A stretch of 13,920 nucleotides of DNA from Lachnospiraceae bacterium (GTDB lineage: Bacteria > Bacillota > Clostridia > Lachnospirales > Lachnospiraceae), in NCBI GenBank assembly GCA_016297945.1, contig JAEDFR010000064.1, positions 1 through 13,920 on the forward strand. Reading direction: 5' to 3'. The notes beneath the pieces were generated by a model that worked only from the letters and a program-made list of their open reading frames with translations, searched no databases and was not told where the DNA came from. The translations under genes were made by a program, and so were the position numbers. Positions 5,799 through 13,745 of the stretch are shown one piece after another (the stretch's first letter is position 1; every line of letters starts with the position of its first letter).

Positions 5799-7922
5799 AT
5801 GAAAAGGTTTTGGACATATATAAGTAGCTTAGCCCCAAAAAGAACCGTAAAAGATAAAAGAAGTAAAAGAAACTTTATGCTATTCAGTATTAGAAATAAA
5901 ATATTTATTTGTTTTATTGTTCCGATTGCTTTTATGATCATTGTTGGTATGTCAGCATATGAGAAGGCAGCGGAGGGGATGACAGAAAAATATAAAGTAA
6001 CATCCGTTCAGACGGTGAAAATGACGAAGGAATATCTGGATATGACAAATTCCTTTATTCAATCAGAAGGGATGAAATATGCTTCCAGTGATGATGTAGG
6101 TAATTATAGTAGAGGAAAGTATGCACATTCGTCTAAAGCTAAACATGTTGAACTTTCTAAAAGCATTTATAATGATATAATGGCTACACAAATGACAAAT
6201 CCCTTTATTCAGGATATTCATATTATAACGCCTCAGGGGATTGATATGTTATCAACACGTTCTGTTGGAATGGATGGAATTTATGATGAATATATAGAAG
6301 AGATGCAGGAAGATGGTGGAAAATATAAATCATGGGTAGGCGTGCATAATACACTCGATGCTTGTTTGAACCAAAATGATGAAAATTATATACTTTCCTA
6401 TCAATTGCAGCATTATTCCGGAAATGCTATGGTAGTAGTGGATGTGAAAGCTGAACCGATACGAGAAATTCTGAATGAAGTTGATTTAGGAGAAGGCAGT
6501 ATTGTTGGCATGGTTACTGCGGATGGGAAGGAAATTCTCTGTGAAAAAAAAGGAGAGAATGAACCCGGGAAAATAGAAAAAGGAGAAAATGTGTTTTCTC
6601 AGCAAGGTTTTTATCAGACTGCGTATAATGAGGCAGAAAACATAGAAAATGCTCTTGTGGTAGATTGGTCTGATGAAGAGTATATGTTTGTATACAGCAA
6701 AAGTGAAGACAGCGGTATTTGTGTCTGTGCCTTAGTGCCTATGGATACAGTCGTCGGACAGGCAAAAGATATTCGTACCGTGACTATACAAATGGTCGTG
6801 ATAGCATGTATTATAGCCGGGATAGTCGGAATATTTATTGCATCAGGTATTCAGCGTAATATGAAACGGATATCCCGAAAACTTGTAGATGTTGCCAATG
6901 GCGACCTTACCGGAACGGTAACAGTGAGGGGAAAAGATGAACTTCGTACTTTAGCAGATTCTGCAACACACATGATACATAATACCAGTAAATTGGTTGG
7001 GAAGGTAAATCATGCCACAGCTCAATTGGATGAGTCTGCAAAAAAAGTTACTTCTGTTTCGGATGTAATCAGTGATTATTCTGTAAATATTATCAATGCA
7101 ATAAACGAAATCAATACGGGTATGGAAAAACAGTCTGAAAATGCCGAAATCTGTATGGATAGAATGGAGATTCTTTCGAGTGACATGCAGGAAGTCAGGG
7201 ATGTCACAAGAAAGGTTGGAAGTTTCGTAGAAGAAACCGAAAAAATGATAGAAGAAGGCGTTGAGAATGTTCGAATATTAAAAGAAAGGGCCACACAAAC
7301 AGCGTCCATAACTGCTACAGTGGGAAGCAGCATTGAACAGCTACAGCAGGAATCAGATACAATAAACGGATTTGTTAAGACCATTGCTTCCATATCGGCA
7401 CAAACAAATTTATTGTCCTTGAATGCATCCATTGAGGCGGCTCGTGCCGGAATGGCAGGAAGAGGATTTGCAGTGGTTGCAGATGAAATCAGCAAACTTG
7501 CAGATGAATCTGCAATAGCGGCGGCTAATATTAAGAAGAAGGTTGAAATCATTGGTGAACACACATTGGAAAGTGTTAACAATGCTGTTCAGGCGGAAAA
7601 AATGGTAGAACTTCAGTCGGAATCCGTATCACAGGTAATTAAAGTGTTTGAAGAGATTAGTGAAAAAATGAAACTGTTATTCGATGGACTAATAGAAATT
7701 AAGGAATCCGCTGAGAAAGTGGATAATGAGAAGACAAACACATTAGTGGCGGTACATAACATTTCAGAAGTTATTGGTGTAACAGCGGAAAATAGCGAAA
7801 TAGTTCATGGTGTAGCCACAGATCTGATGCATAATGTTGAAAAACTGACACAGACAGCAGATGCTTTGAATGACAATATGCAGACTTTGAAAAGCGAAAT
7901 TGATTTGTTTAAAACAGAATAA
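5799..7922 (+). CDS. Methyl-accepting chemotaxis protein with dCACHE-type sensor
   Basis: This is a 707-residue transmembrane chemoreceptor. It starts with an unusual ~33-residue basic cytoplasmic leader, followed by transmembrane helix 1 (about 34-52), an extracellular double-CACHE-like region (about 55-325), helix 2 (about 328-350), a HAMP domain and the long coiled-coil signalling domain. The hairpin tip that contacts CheA/CheW is clear: QTNLLSLNASIEAARAG from residue 535, then GRGFAVVADEISKLADES. The usual Glu after EAARAG is Met here. An AGGGGG ribosome-binding site (5783-5788) precedes the ATG by 10 bases. No che or flagellar genes are in the window, so the receptor must act through an array encoded elsewhere. 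Its place between a sugar-binding protein and permeases suggests it reports on the same nutrient, directly or through the loaded binding protein. Family is secure; the ligand is inferred. Confidence 0.93.
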   Translation: MKRFWTYISSLAPKRTVKDKRSKRNFMLFSIRNKIFICFIVPIAFMIIVGMSAYEKAAEGMTEKYKVTSVQTVKMTKEYLDMTNSFIQSEGMKYASSDDVGNYSRGKYAHSSKAKHVELSKSIYNDIMATQMTNPFIQDIHIITPQGIDMLSTRSVGMDGIYDEYIEEMQEDGGKYKSWVGVHNTLDACLNQNDENYILSYQLQHYSGNAMVVVDVKAEPIREILNEVDLGEGSIVGMVTADGKEILCEKKGENEPGKIEKGENVFSQQGFYQTAYNEAENIENALVVDWSDEEYMFVYSKSEDSGICVCALVPMDTVVGQAKDIRTVTIQMVVIACIIAGIVGIFIASGIQRNMKRISRKLVDVANGDLTGTVTVRGKDELRTLADSATHMIHNTSKLVGKVNHATAQLDESAKKVTSVSDVISDYSVNIINAINEINTGMEKQSENAEICMDRMEILSSDMQEVRDVTRKVGSFVEETEKMIEEGVENVRILKERATQTASITATVGSSIEQLQQESDTINGFVKTIASISAQTNLLSLNASIEAARAGMAGRGFAVVADEISKLADESAIAAANIKKKVEIIGEHTLESVNNAVQAEKMVELQSESVSQVIKVFEEISEKMKLLFDGLIEIKESAEKVDNEKTNTLVAVHNISEVIGVTAENSEIVHGVATDLMHNVEKLTQTADALNDNMQTLKSEIDLFKTE

Positions 7923-7931
7923 AATTGGAAT

Positions 7932-7964
7932 ATGCAGATGGATATCGGATATGTCTATCTGCAT
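7932..7964 (+). terminator. Probable terminator hairpin after the chemoreceptor gene
   Basis: ATGCAGAT (7932-7939) pairs with ATCTGCAT (7957-7964). The stem continues inward six more positions with two G-T wobbles to a 5-base loop. The tail TATTTTAT is only moderately T-rich, so termination may be partial. It separates the chemoreceptor from the second regulated promoter. Confidence 0.55.
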
Positions 7965-7980
7965 TATTTTATACAAGAAT

Positions 7981-8046
7981 GGTTAAAAAATGACATGTGG
8001 AATTCTCGTAATATCCATTTTAAAAGTGAAAGAGAAAATTTATAAT
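7981..8046 (+). promoter_or_regulatory. Regulated promoter, copy 2 of the repeated operator/promoter module
   Basis: This is the second copy of the module at 4241-4306, with the same blocks and the same 60-base offset to TATAAT (8041-8046). The CAT-ending half-sites are at 7994-7996 and 8016-8018, again 22 bp apart. The -35 position holds TTTTAA, a poor match, so activation by the response regulator is plausible. It should drive the permease-GH31-GH29 operon. The most divergent stretch (8021-8040) lies between the half-sites and the -10 box, as expected if only operator and -10 are under selection. Confidence 0.7.
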
Positions 8047-8075
8047 AAAAATAAATAGATTGAGGTGATGATTTC

Positions 8076-8099
8076 ATGGAGGTAGATGAAGAAAGATGA
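8076..8099 (+). CDS. Possible 7-codon leader ORF overlapping the permease start
   Basis: An ATG at 8076 opens a frame encoding MEVDEER and stops with TGA at 8097-8099, overlapping the permease ATG (8096-8098) as ATGA. It has the better ribosome-binding site, GAGGTGAT at 8062-8069, six bases ahead. The permease's own GGAGG (8078-8082) lies 13 bases before its ATG, rather far. Ribosomes may therefore load on the mini-ORF and restart on the permease. It may also be chance; the peptide itself need have no function. Confidence 0.35.
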   Translation: MEVDEER

Positions 8100-8974
8100 A
8101 AAAAAGTAAAATTTATCCGCGCTATTTTGCTCTGGGAGCATTAATGATTTATTCAATTTTGTTTGTTCTTCCGGGACTGATAGGTGTAGGTTACTCATTT
8201 ACAGATTGGTCGGCTTATTCAGATGAGTTGCATTTTGTAGGATTTGAAAATTTTAAAATTGTGTTTTCAGCAGATGAGAACTATATGAAGATTATTACGA
8301 ATACATTATCGTTTACTATAATTACAACTTTGCTAAAAAATGCATTAGGACTGATACTTGCAATATTACTTACCAAGTCTATAAAATTATTAAATATGCA
8401 TAGGAGCATAATGTTCATGCCTTCAGTTCTATCTACATTAATAATCGGTATGATTTTCAAATCCATTTTGGATCCCAAATCGGGATTTTTAAATACATTT
8501 CTTAGGTCCATTGGATTGGACTTTCTGGCAATGAAATGGTTAGCAACATCAGAATTGGCTTTTGGATCCGTTATGGCCGTTGATATATGGCGTGGTGTAG
8601 GTTATATTATGACAATTCTGATTGCAGGTATTCTGTCAATATCCTCTGATTATTATGAAGCGGCCTCTATTGATGGCGCAAATGGCTGGCAGGGTTTTTG
8701 GTATATCACATTTCCGTTATTACTTCCAACCTTAGCAACAACTACAGTACTGAATGTAATTTATGGATTAAAAGTATTTGATATGGTTTATGCATTGACA
8801 AATGGTGGTCCCGGAAAAGCTACTACAGAAGTATTATACACTGCGGTATTCAAAAAGTTTGGTACAGGACAGTACGCGGTTGGTACAGCATTGTCCTCTG
8901 TAATGTTTATTATTATGATTTTTGTGGGTTCATATATGATTCATATTATGACAAAGAATGAGGTGGTGGAATAA
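8096..8974 (+). CDS. Carbohydrate ABC transporter permease, MalF/UgpA type
   Basis: This 292-residue integral membrane protein has about six hydrophobic segments, beginning with a signal-anchor-like helix (residues 10-35, with the run YFALGALMIYSILFVLPGLIG). The cytoplasmic EAA loop that docks the ATPase begins at E188: EAASIDGANGWQGFWYITFP. The gene is the first of a four-gene operon and overlaps the second permease by one base. With the partner permease it forms the channel for the oligosaccharide delivered by the lipoprotein encoded at 4376. The ATG is the first possible start, because an in-frame TGA lies at 8087-8089. No ATP-binding subunit is encoded in the window. Confidence 0.93.
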   Translation: MKKSKIYPRYFALGALMIYSILFVLPGLIGVGYSFTDWSAYSDELHFVGFENFKIVFSADENYMKIITNTLSFTIITTLLKNALGLILAILLTKSIKLLNMHRSIMFMPSVLSTLIIGMIFKSILDPKSGFLNTFLRSIGLDFLAMKWLATSELAFGSVMAVDIWRGVGYIMTILIAGILSISSDYYEAASIDGANGWQGFWYITFPLLLPTLATTTVLNVIYGLKVFDMVYALTNGGPGKATTEVLYTAVFKKFGTGQYAVGTALSSVMFIIMIFVGSYMIHIMTKNEVVE

Positions 8975-9801
8975 TGAAAACTAAAAGACTGATACGAGCA
9001 ATTTTTTCAAATATCTTGGCATGGATTTTTTCGGCAATCTGTCTAATTCCTCTTCTTTTGATTGTTTTTAATTCATTGAAGGATAAAAATTCGGCTGCCG
9101 CAATGAATTTAGAATTACCTACATTGCCGATTGCATGGGATAACTTTTTGATTGTTATTGAAAAAGGAAAGCTTATGACTTCTTTTATGAATAGTCTTAT
9201 ATATTCTGTCGGAAGTGTTGTGTTATGTGTATTTTTAGCTGCAACGGCTGCATATGTGCTTTCCAGAAATCAGACGAAATTTAATAAGCTTTTATATATG
9301 TATATTGTTATGGGAATCACACTTCCAATAAATTATGTTGCTTTGACAAAGGTTTTAATGACCTTACATATTAATAATACACGTATTGGTATTATTCTGC
9401 TTTATACGGCTATGCAGCTTCCTTTTATGACATTTCTGATTCATGGATTTGTGGCTAAAATTCCGGTAGAGTTGGATGAAGCTGCTGTAATTGACGGATG
9501 TAATTCTGTAAGACTATTTACATCCATTATCTTTCCAATGTTGAAGCCTGCTATTGCTACAGCAACGGTATTAACCTTCCTTAACACCTGGAACGAATTT
9601 GTTTCCCCTTTGTATTTCTTAAATACAACAGAAAAATGGCCGATGACTTTATCAGTATATAATTTTTTTGGTATGTATTTTAAGGATTGGAATTTGGTGT
9701 GTGCAGATATTCTTTTGACAAGTTTGCCTGTACTTATCGTGTATTTACTGGGGCAGAAGTATATTGTATCCGGAATGACGGCAGGAGCCGTGAAAGGATA
9801 A
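8974..9801 (+). CDS. Carbohydrate ABC transporter permease, MalG/UgpE type
   Basis: This 275-residue membrane permease has about six hydrophobic segments. Its EAA loop begins at E169: EAAVIDGCNSVRLFTSIIFP. The C-terminus, KYIVSGMTAGAVKG, is a common ending for this permease class. Its ATG shares the final A of the upstream permease's TAA, so translation is coupled. The GH31 gene starts six bases after its stop, placing transport and intracellular hydrolysis on one transcript. It pairs with the upstream permease; energy presumably comes from an MsmX/UgpC-type ATPase encoded elsewhere. Confidence 0.93.
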   Translation: MKTKRLIRAIFSNILAWIFSAICLIPLLLIVFNSLKDKNSAAAMNLELPTLPIAWDNFLIVIEKGKLMTSFMNSLIYSVGSVVLCVFLAATAAYVLSRNQTKFNKLLYMYIVMGITLPINYVALTKVLMTLHINNTRIGIILLYTAMQLPFMTFLIHGFVAKIPVELDEAAVIDGCNSVRLFTSIIFPMLKPAIATATVLTFLNTWNEFVSPLYFLNTTEKWPMTLSVYNFFGMYFKDWNLVCADILLTSLPVLIVYLLGQKYIVSGMTAGAVKG

Positions 9802-9807
9802 TGTGGT

Positions 9808-12138
9808 ATGGAATTAAAAAGATATATTAATCAATTATCAGATGAAATGGTTCATGTCTTATATACCTTTGATGATGAAATGAGAAATAGTATACTTATT
9901 TCGGACGAGTTTTATCCACTGGGGAATAAAGAACAGATATATAGAGAAGATGGAAATGATATTGAGTTTTTATATAATGATGACAGTGTTTTAAGGCAGG
10001 TAAACGCATCTCTCAAAAAAAAGAATGTATATCAATATATAATTGATGGAGAACCGATTTTGAAGAAGAAGCTGACTGCAAATGGAGAGGTTTCTTATAT
10101 AGAAAATGCGGAACAACGAATTTCAGGAACTTCTTTTGAAGGTCGGTTGGAGTTTCAGATAGGTGAAAATGAACAACTTCTTGGATTGGGTCAGTATGAA
10201 GACGGTGTGTTTGATTATCGAAATAATACGGAATATTTGTATGAGTCAAACATGAGAATAGCAATTCCGTTTTTAATTACAACAGGACATTATGCTATCT
10301 TTATTGATTCTGAAAGTAATATGATATATTCTTGTAAAAATAATAAGATTTCTTTCACAATAGATACAACTAAAGAACTTTCTTACTACATTATTTTAGG
10401 AGATAAGATAGAGGATATACTCAGAAACTTTCAAAATCTGACCGGAAAAGCCGCAATGCTTCCCAGATGGACATTTGGTTATTTTCAAAGTAAAGAACGA
10501 TATCAGGATGCCAATGAACTTCTTGAAACAGCAAATAGATTTAGAAGTGAAAAAATACCGATTGATTGTATTGTGCAGGATTGGTATTCTTGGGAAGAAG
10601 GTTTATGGGGGGAAAAAATATTTGATAAAAGAAGATATCCCGATTTGGCAAAGACAGTAAGAGAGCTGCATGACAGTCATTTCAAATTTATGGTATCTAT
10701 CTGGCCCAATATGAGCCCGGAAGGAACAAATTATAAGGAATTCCAACAAAAAAATATGCTGCTTCCTAATTCCAATGTATATGATGCATTTGATGAAGAA
10801 GCAAGAGACATTTACTTTAAACAATGTCAGGAAGAAATTCTGGCAGCAGATACGGATGCATTTTGGTGTGATAATGCAGAACCGTTTTCCGATGCAGATT
10901 GGAGCGGCATACATAAAAAACCGGAAAAGGATCGTTATCAGGTAGTAGTAGATGAATCGAAAAAATCTATAAAATGGGAAAACATTAACTCCTTTGGACT
11001 TTATCATGCGAAGGGGATTTATGATAATTGGCGTAAAAATATTCCGAATAAGCGCGTAGTTAATCTGACCAGATCCGGCTATGTATCCGGACAAAAATAT
11101 GGAACGATTCTGTGGTCCGGTGATATTTGTGCGAAATGGGAAACGATTCGTAAGCAAATGGTTGAAGGTATGAAGATGGGGCTTTGCGGAATGCCGTATT
11201 GGACATTAGATATCGGTGGCTTCTTTGTCGTGAAAGACAAATATGAAAACCGGGGATGTAACAATACCGGCAAAGAACCGCTTTGGTTTTGGGATGGCGA
11301 CTACAATGATGGTGTAGATGATATGGGGTATAGAGAACTGTATACCCGATGGCTGCAGTTTGGGGCTTTTTTGCCCATTTTCCGTTCCCACGGAACGGAC
11401 ACTCCGAGAGAACCATGGAATTTTGGAACAGAAGGTGATATGTTTTATGATACCATAGTCAGTTTTATTCGGCTGCGTTATCAATTAATGCCTTACATCT
11501 ACTCGTTAGGGGCAAAAGCCCACAGAGATAGTTATATTATTATGCGAAGTCTTGTGTTTGACTTTAGTAATGATGAGAATGCATTAAGTACAGTGGATGA
11601 GTACATGTTTGGAGATGCTTTTCTGGTTGCTCCGGTGTATCAGGCTATGTATTATGGAGTGAATTCCCAAGAATTAATGAACACGCAAAAAGAACGTCAG
11701 GTTTACCTTCCAAATGGGATTAAATGGTATGATTTCTGGACGAATCAGGTTTATGATGGCGGACAATATGTTCAAATATATGCGCCGATAGACAGAATGC
11801 CGCTTTTAGTAAAAGCAGGCTCCATTATTCCGTTTTCAGATGACCTGAAATATGCGGATGAAAAAGACGGGATCGTTGCCTTCTTAAGAATATATGAAGG
11901 AGCAGATGGCTCTTTTGTATTATATAATGATGCCGGAGACGGTTATGAATACGAGCAAGGCTTGTATACTGCCATTACAATACAGTATTATAATGAAAAG
12001 AAAGAAGTCATTTTCTCTTCTGTGGAGGGAAAATATCCAATACAAAATTCCATTCGTATTCAATATGTGGGATTGGATGGAATGATACAGGAAACGGAAG
12101 TGTCTTATTGTGGCAAAGAAACATGTTATAAGCTTTAG
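9808..12138 (+). CDS. Glycoside hydrolase family 31 alpha-glycosidase, cytoplasmic
   Basis: This 776-residue enzyme has an N-terminal beta-sandwich (about 60-215; GLGQYEDGVFDYR), a TIM barrel starting near PRWTFGYFQSKERY (about 219), and C-terminal beta-sandwiches (about 600-776). The predicted nucleophile is D355 in FWCDNAEPF, and the acid/base is D439 in ILWSGDI, followed by the GH31 segment GMPYWTLDIGGF. Family members are retaining alpha-glucosidases, alpha-xylosidases and related enzymes. The IVQDWYSW strand and the D-x-x-EP nucleophile region resemble the alpha-xylosidase-like branch more than classic maltases, but substrate cannot be fixed from this. There is no signal peptide, so it acts on imported oligosaccharide. 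An AAAGG site at 9793-9797 precedes the ATG, and an in-frame TAA at 9799-9801 excludes an earlier start. Confidence 0.92.
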   Translation: MELKRYINQLSDEMVHVLYTFDDEMRNSILISDEFYPLGNKEQIYREDGNDIEFLYNDDSVLRQVNASLKKKNVYQYIIDGEPILKKKLTANGEVSYIENAEQRISGTSFEGRLEFQIGENEQLLGLGQYEDGVFDYRNNTEYLYESNMRIAIPFLITTGHYAIFIDSESNMIYSCKNNKISFTIDTTKELSYYIILGDKIEDILRNFQNLTGKAAMLPRWTFGYFQSKERYQDANELLETANRFRSEKIPIDCIVQDWYSWEEGLWGEKIFDKRRYPDLAKTVRELHDSHFKFMVSIWPNMSPEGTNYKEFQQKNMLLPNSNVYDAFDEEARDIYFKQCQEEILAADTDAFWCDNAEPFSDADWSGIHKKPEKDRYQVVVDESKKSIKWENINSFGLYHAKGIYDNWRKNIPNKRVVNLTRSGYVSGQKYGTILWSGDICAKWETIRKQMVEGMKMGLCGMPYWTLDIGGFFVVKDKYENRGCNNTGKEPLWFWDGDYNDGVDDMGYRELYTRWLQFGAFLPIFRSHGTDTPREPWNFGTEGDMFYDTIVSFIRLRYQLMPYIYSLGAKAHRDSYIIMRSLVFDFSNDENALSTVDEYMFGDAFLVAPVYQAMYYGVNSQELMNTQKERQVYLPNGIKWYDFWTNQVYDGGQYVQIYAPIDRMPLLVKAGSIIPFSDDLKYADEKDGIVAFLRIYEGADGSFVLYNDAGDGYEYEQGLYTAITIQYYNEKKEVIFSSVEGKYPIQNSIRIQYVGLDGMIQETEVSYCGKETCYKL

Positions 12139-12162
12139 GAAGAAAACAAGTGAGGATGAATT

Positions 12163-13635
12163 ATGGATAAACAGGCTTACTTGGATTTGATAGATGAAGT
12201 TATTGAGCGCGGGCCATATAAGGCGGATTGGAATTCCTTATGCAGACATGAGGTCCCAAAGTGGTTTAGAGATGGCAAATTTGGTATATTCATTCATTGG
12301 GGTGTTTACAGTGTTCCGGCATATGCAAATGAATGGTATTCCAGAAATATGTATATTAAGGGAACAGATGAGTTTGAATATCATCGGAAAACATTTGGTG
12401 AGCATAAAGATTTCGGATATAAAGATTTTATTCCAATGTTTAAAGCTGAGAATTTTGATGCGGATAAGTGGATGGATTTGTTTGAGGAAAGTGGGGCACG
12501 CTACGTAATTCCGGTAGCGGAGCACCATGATGGCTTTCAAATGTATAAAAGTGAAATGTCTCATTGGAACGCATATGAAATGGGGCCTAAGAGGGATGTT
12601 ATAGGCGAATTGACAAAAGCTGCCAGAAAACATGAAATGATTCTCGGGGCATCTTCTCACAGAATTGAACATTGGTTCTTTATGGGTCATGGACGTGAAT
12701 TTGAGAGTGACATAACCGACGCAGAGCAGGAAGGGGATTTCTATTGGCCCGCAGAGAAAGAGGCCGAGCATTATGATTTATTTAGTGAGCCGACGCCAAC
12801 GAAGGCATTTTTAGACGATTGGTTTGTTAGAGTCTGTGAGTTAATTGATAAATATCATATCTGTGAATTGTATTTTGATTGGTGGATTCAGCATAATTGT
12901 GCAAAGGAGTATTTAAAAAAGATTGCTGCTTATTACTATAATCGCGCAGAAGAATGGGGCGAGGAGGTTATGATTGCTTATAAACATGATGCATTTATGT
13001 TTGGTACGGCTGTTGTAGATGTAGAACGTGGTAAATATGCGGATGCAAAACCTTTTTATTGGCAGACAGATACAGCAATTGCAAAAAATTCATGGTGCTA
13101 TACAAAAAACAATGAGTTTAAAAAGGCAAAAGATATTATTTGCGATTTAGTAGACATTGTAAGTAAAAACGGCTGTCTGCTTCTGAATGTTGGTCCCAAA
13201 GCGGATGGGACAATTACAGAAGAAGAAACAGACATATTAAAAGAAATTGGGAAATGGCTGCGTATAAATGGTGAAATGATATATGGAAGTCGTGTATGGC
13301 GTTTTGCATCAGAAGGGCCCACTCTTACTAAGGAGGGACACTTTACGGATGGAGATGCTACAGAGTATACCTCTCAGGATTTCCGCTTTACGGTAAATGG
13401 TGAATATCTATATGCAGCATGTATGGCTTATCCGGAAGACGGAAAAGTGACAATAAAGTCATTGGCAAAGTCGGATCCATCGACTGTGCCAAAATTCAAT
13501 GGGATTATTTCAGATGTGATAATTCTTGGATTTGATGAAAAACCCGAGTGGTATACTGATAAAAATGGATTAGTTATACAAGGACCTAAGATTACCTGTG
13601 AACAGCCGGTAGTATTTAAAATGAGGATTCGCTAA
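12163..13635 (+). CDS. Glycoside hydrolase family 29 alpha-L-fucosidase, cytoplasmic
   Basis: This 490-residue enzyme removes alpha-linked L-fucose by a retaining mechanism. The barrel begins with KWFRDGKFGIFIHWGVYSVP and EWYS, the core signature of GH29, then the substrate-binding HHDGF motif. The predicted nucleophile is D239 in LYFDWW. A segment NGCLLLNVGPKADGTI closes the barrel, and a C-terminal beta-sandwich follows (about 380-490). The acid/base residue varies in this family and I do not assign it. With no signal peptide it is predicted to be cytoplasmic. It is the last gene of the permease operon, 24 bases after the GH31 gene, with GAGG at 12152-12155 ahead of its ATG. Pairing with a GH31 enzyme implies a substrate with both fucose and another alpha-linked sugar. 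No fucose-catabolic genes (fucI, fucK, fucA) appear here. Confidence 0.92.
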   Translation: MDKQAYLDLIDEVIERGPYKADWNSLCRHEVPKWFRDGKFGIFIHWGVYSVPAYANEWYSRNMYIKGTDEFEYHRKTFGEHKDFGYKDFIPMFKAENFDADKWMDLFEESGARYVIPVAEHHDGFQMYKSEMSHWNAYEMGPKRDVIGELTKAARKHEMILGASSHRIEHWFFMGHGREFESDITDAEQEGDFYWPAEKEAEHYDLFSEPTPTKAFLDDWFVRVCELIDKYHICELYFDWWIQHNCAKEYLKKIAAYYYNRAEEWGEEVMIAYKHDAFMFGTAVVDVERGKYADAKPFYWQTDTAIAKNSWCYTKNNEFKKAKDIICDLVDIVSKNGCLLLNVGPKADGTITEEETDILKEIGKWLRINGEMIYGSRVWRFASEGPTLTKEGHFTDGDATEYTSQDFRFTVNGEYLYAACMAYPEDGKVTIKSLAKSDPSTVPKFNGIISDVIILGFDEKPEWYTDKNGLVIQGPKITCEQPVVFKMRIR

Positions 13636-13664
13636 AAGAATTCTTTAAAACATGTTATTAAACT

Positions 13665-13709
13665 AAAAAGAGAAGTTTACGTTACGATTGACGTAAACTC
13701 CTCTTTTTT
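13665..13709. terminator. Bidirectional intrinsic terminator between the glycosidase operon and pflB
   Basis: The left arm (13665-13682) and right arm (13691-13709) pair as AAAAAGAG and AGTTTACGT against ACGTAAACT and CTCTTTTTT, with one A-C mismatch and the loop TACGATTG. T runs occur at the 3' end on both strands, so it can stop both convergent transcripts. The loop 8-mer is the same as in the hairpin at 1497-1543. Confidence 0.88.
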
Positions 13710-13745
13710 CTATGTCATTAAATATATATGACATTCGGGGCAATT

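Noticed and set aside
5776..5802. 8-codon ORF overlapping the chemoreceptor ATG
   Set aside because: It resembles the mini-ORF at 8076 in layout but its ATG follows the terminator T run with no ribosome-binding site.
7076..7582. 168-residue antisense frame within the chemoreceptor gene
   Set aside because: It is opposite the conserved signalling domain; the repetitive Ser/Ala product is a by-product of the coiled-coil heptads.
10603..11157. 184-residue antisense frame within the GH31 gene
   Set aside because: It lies opposite catalytic motifs of GH31, has no ribosome-binding site and resembles no known family.
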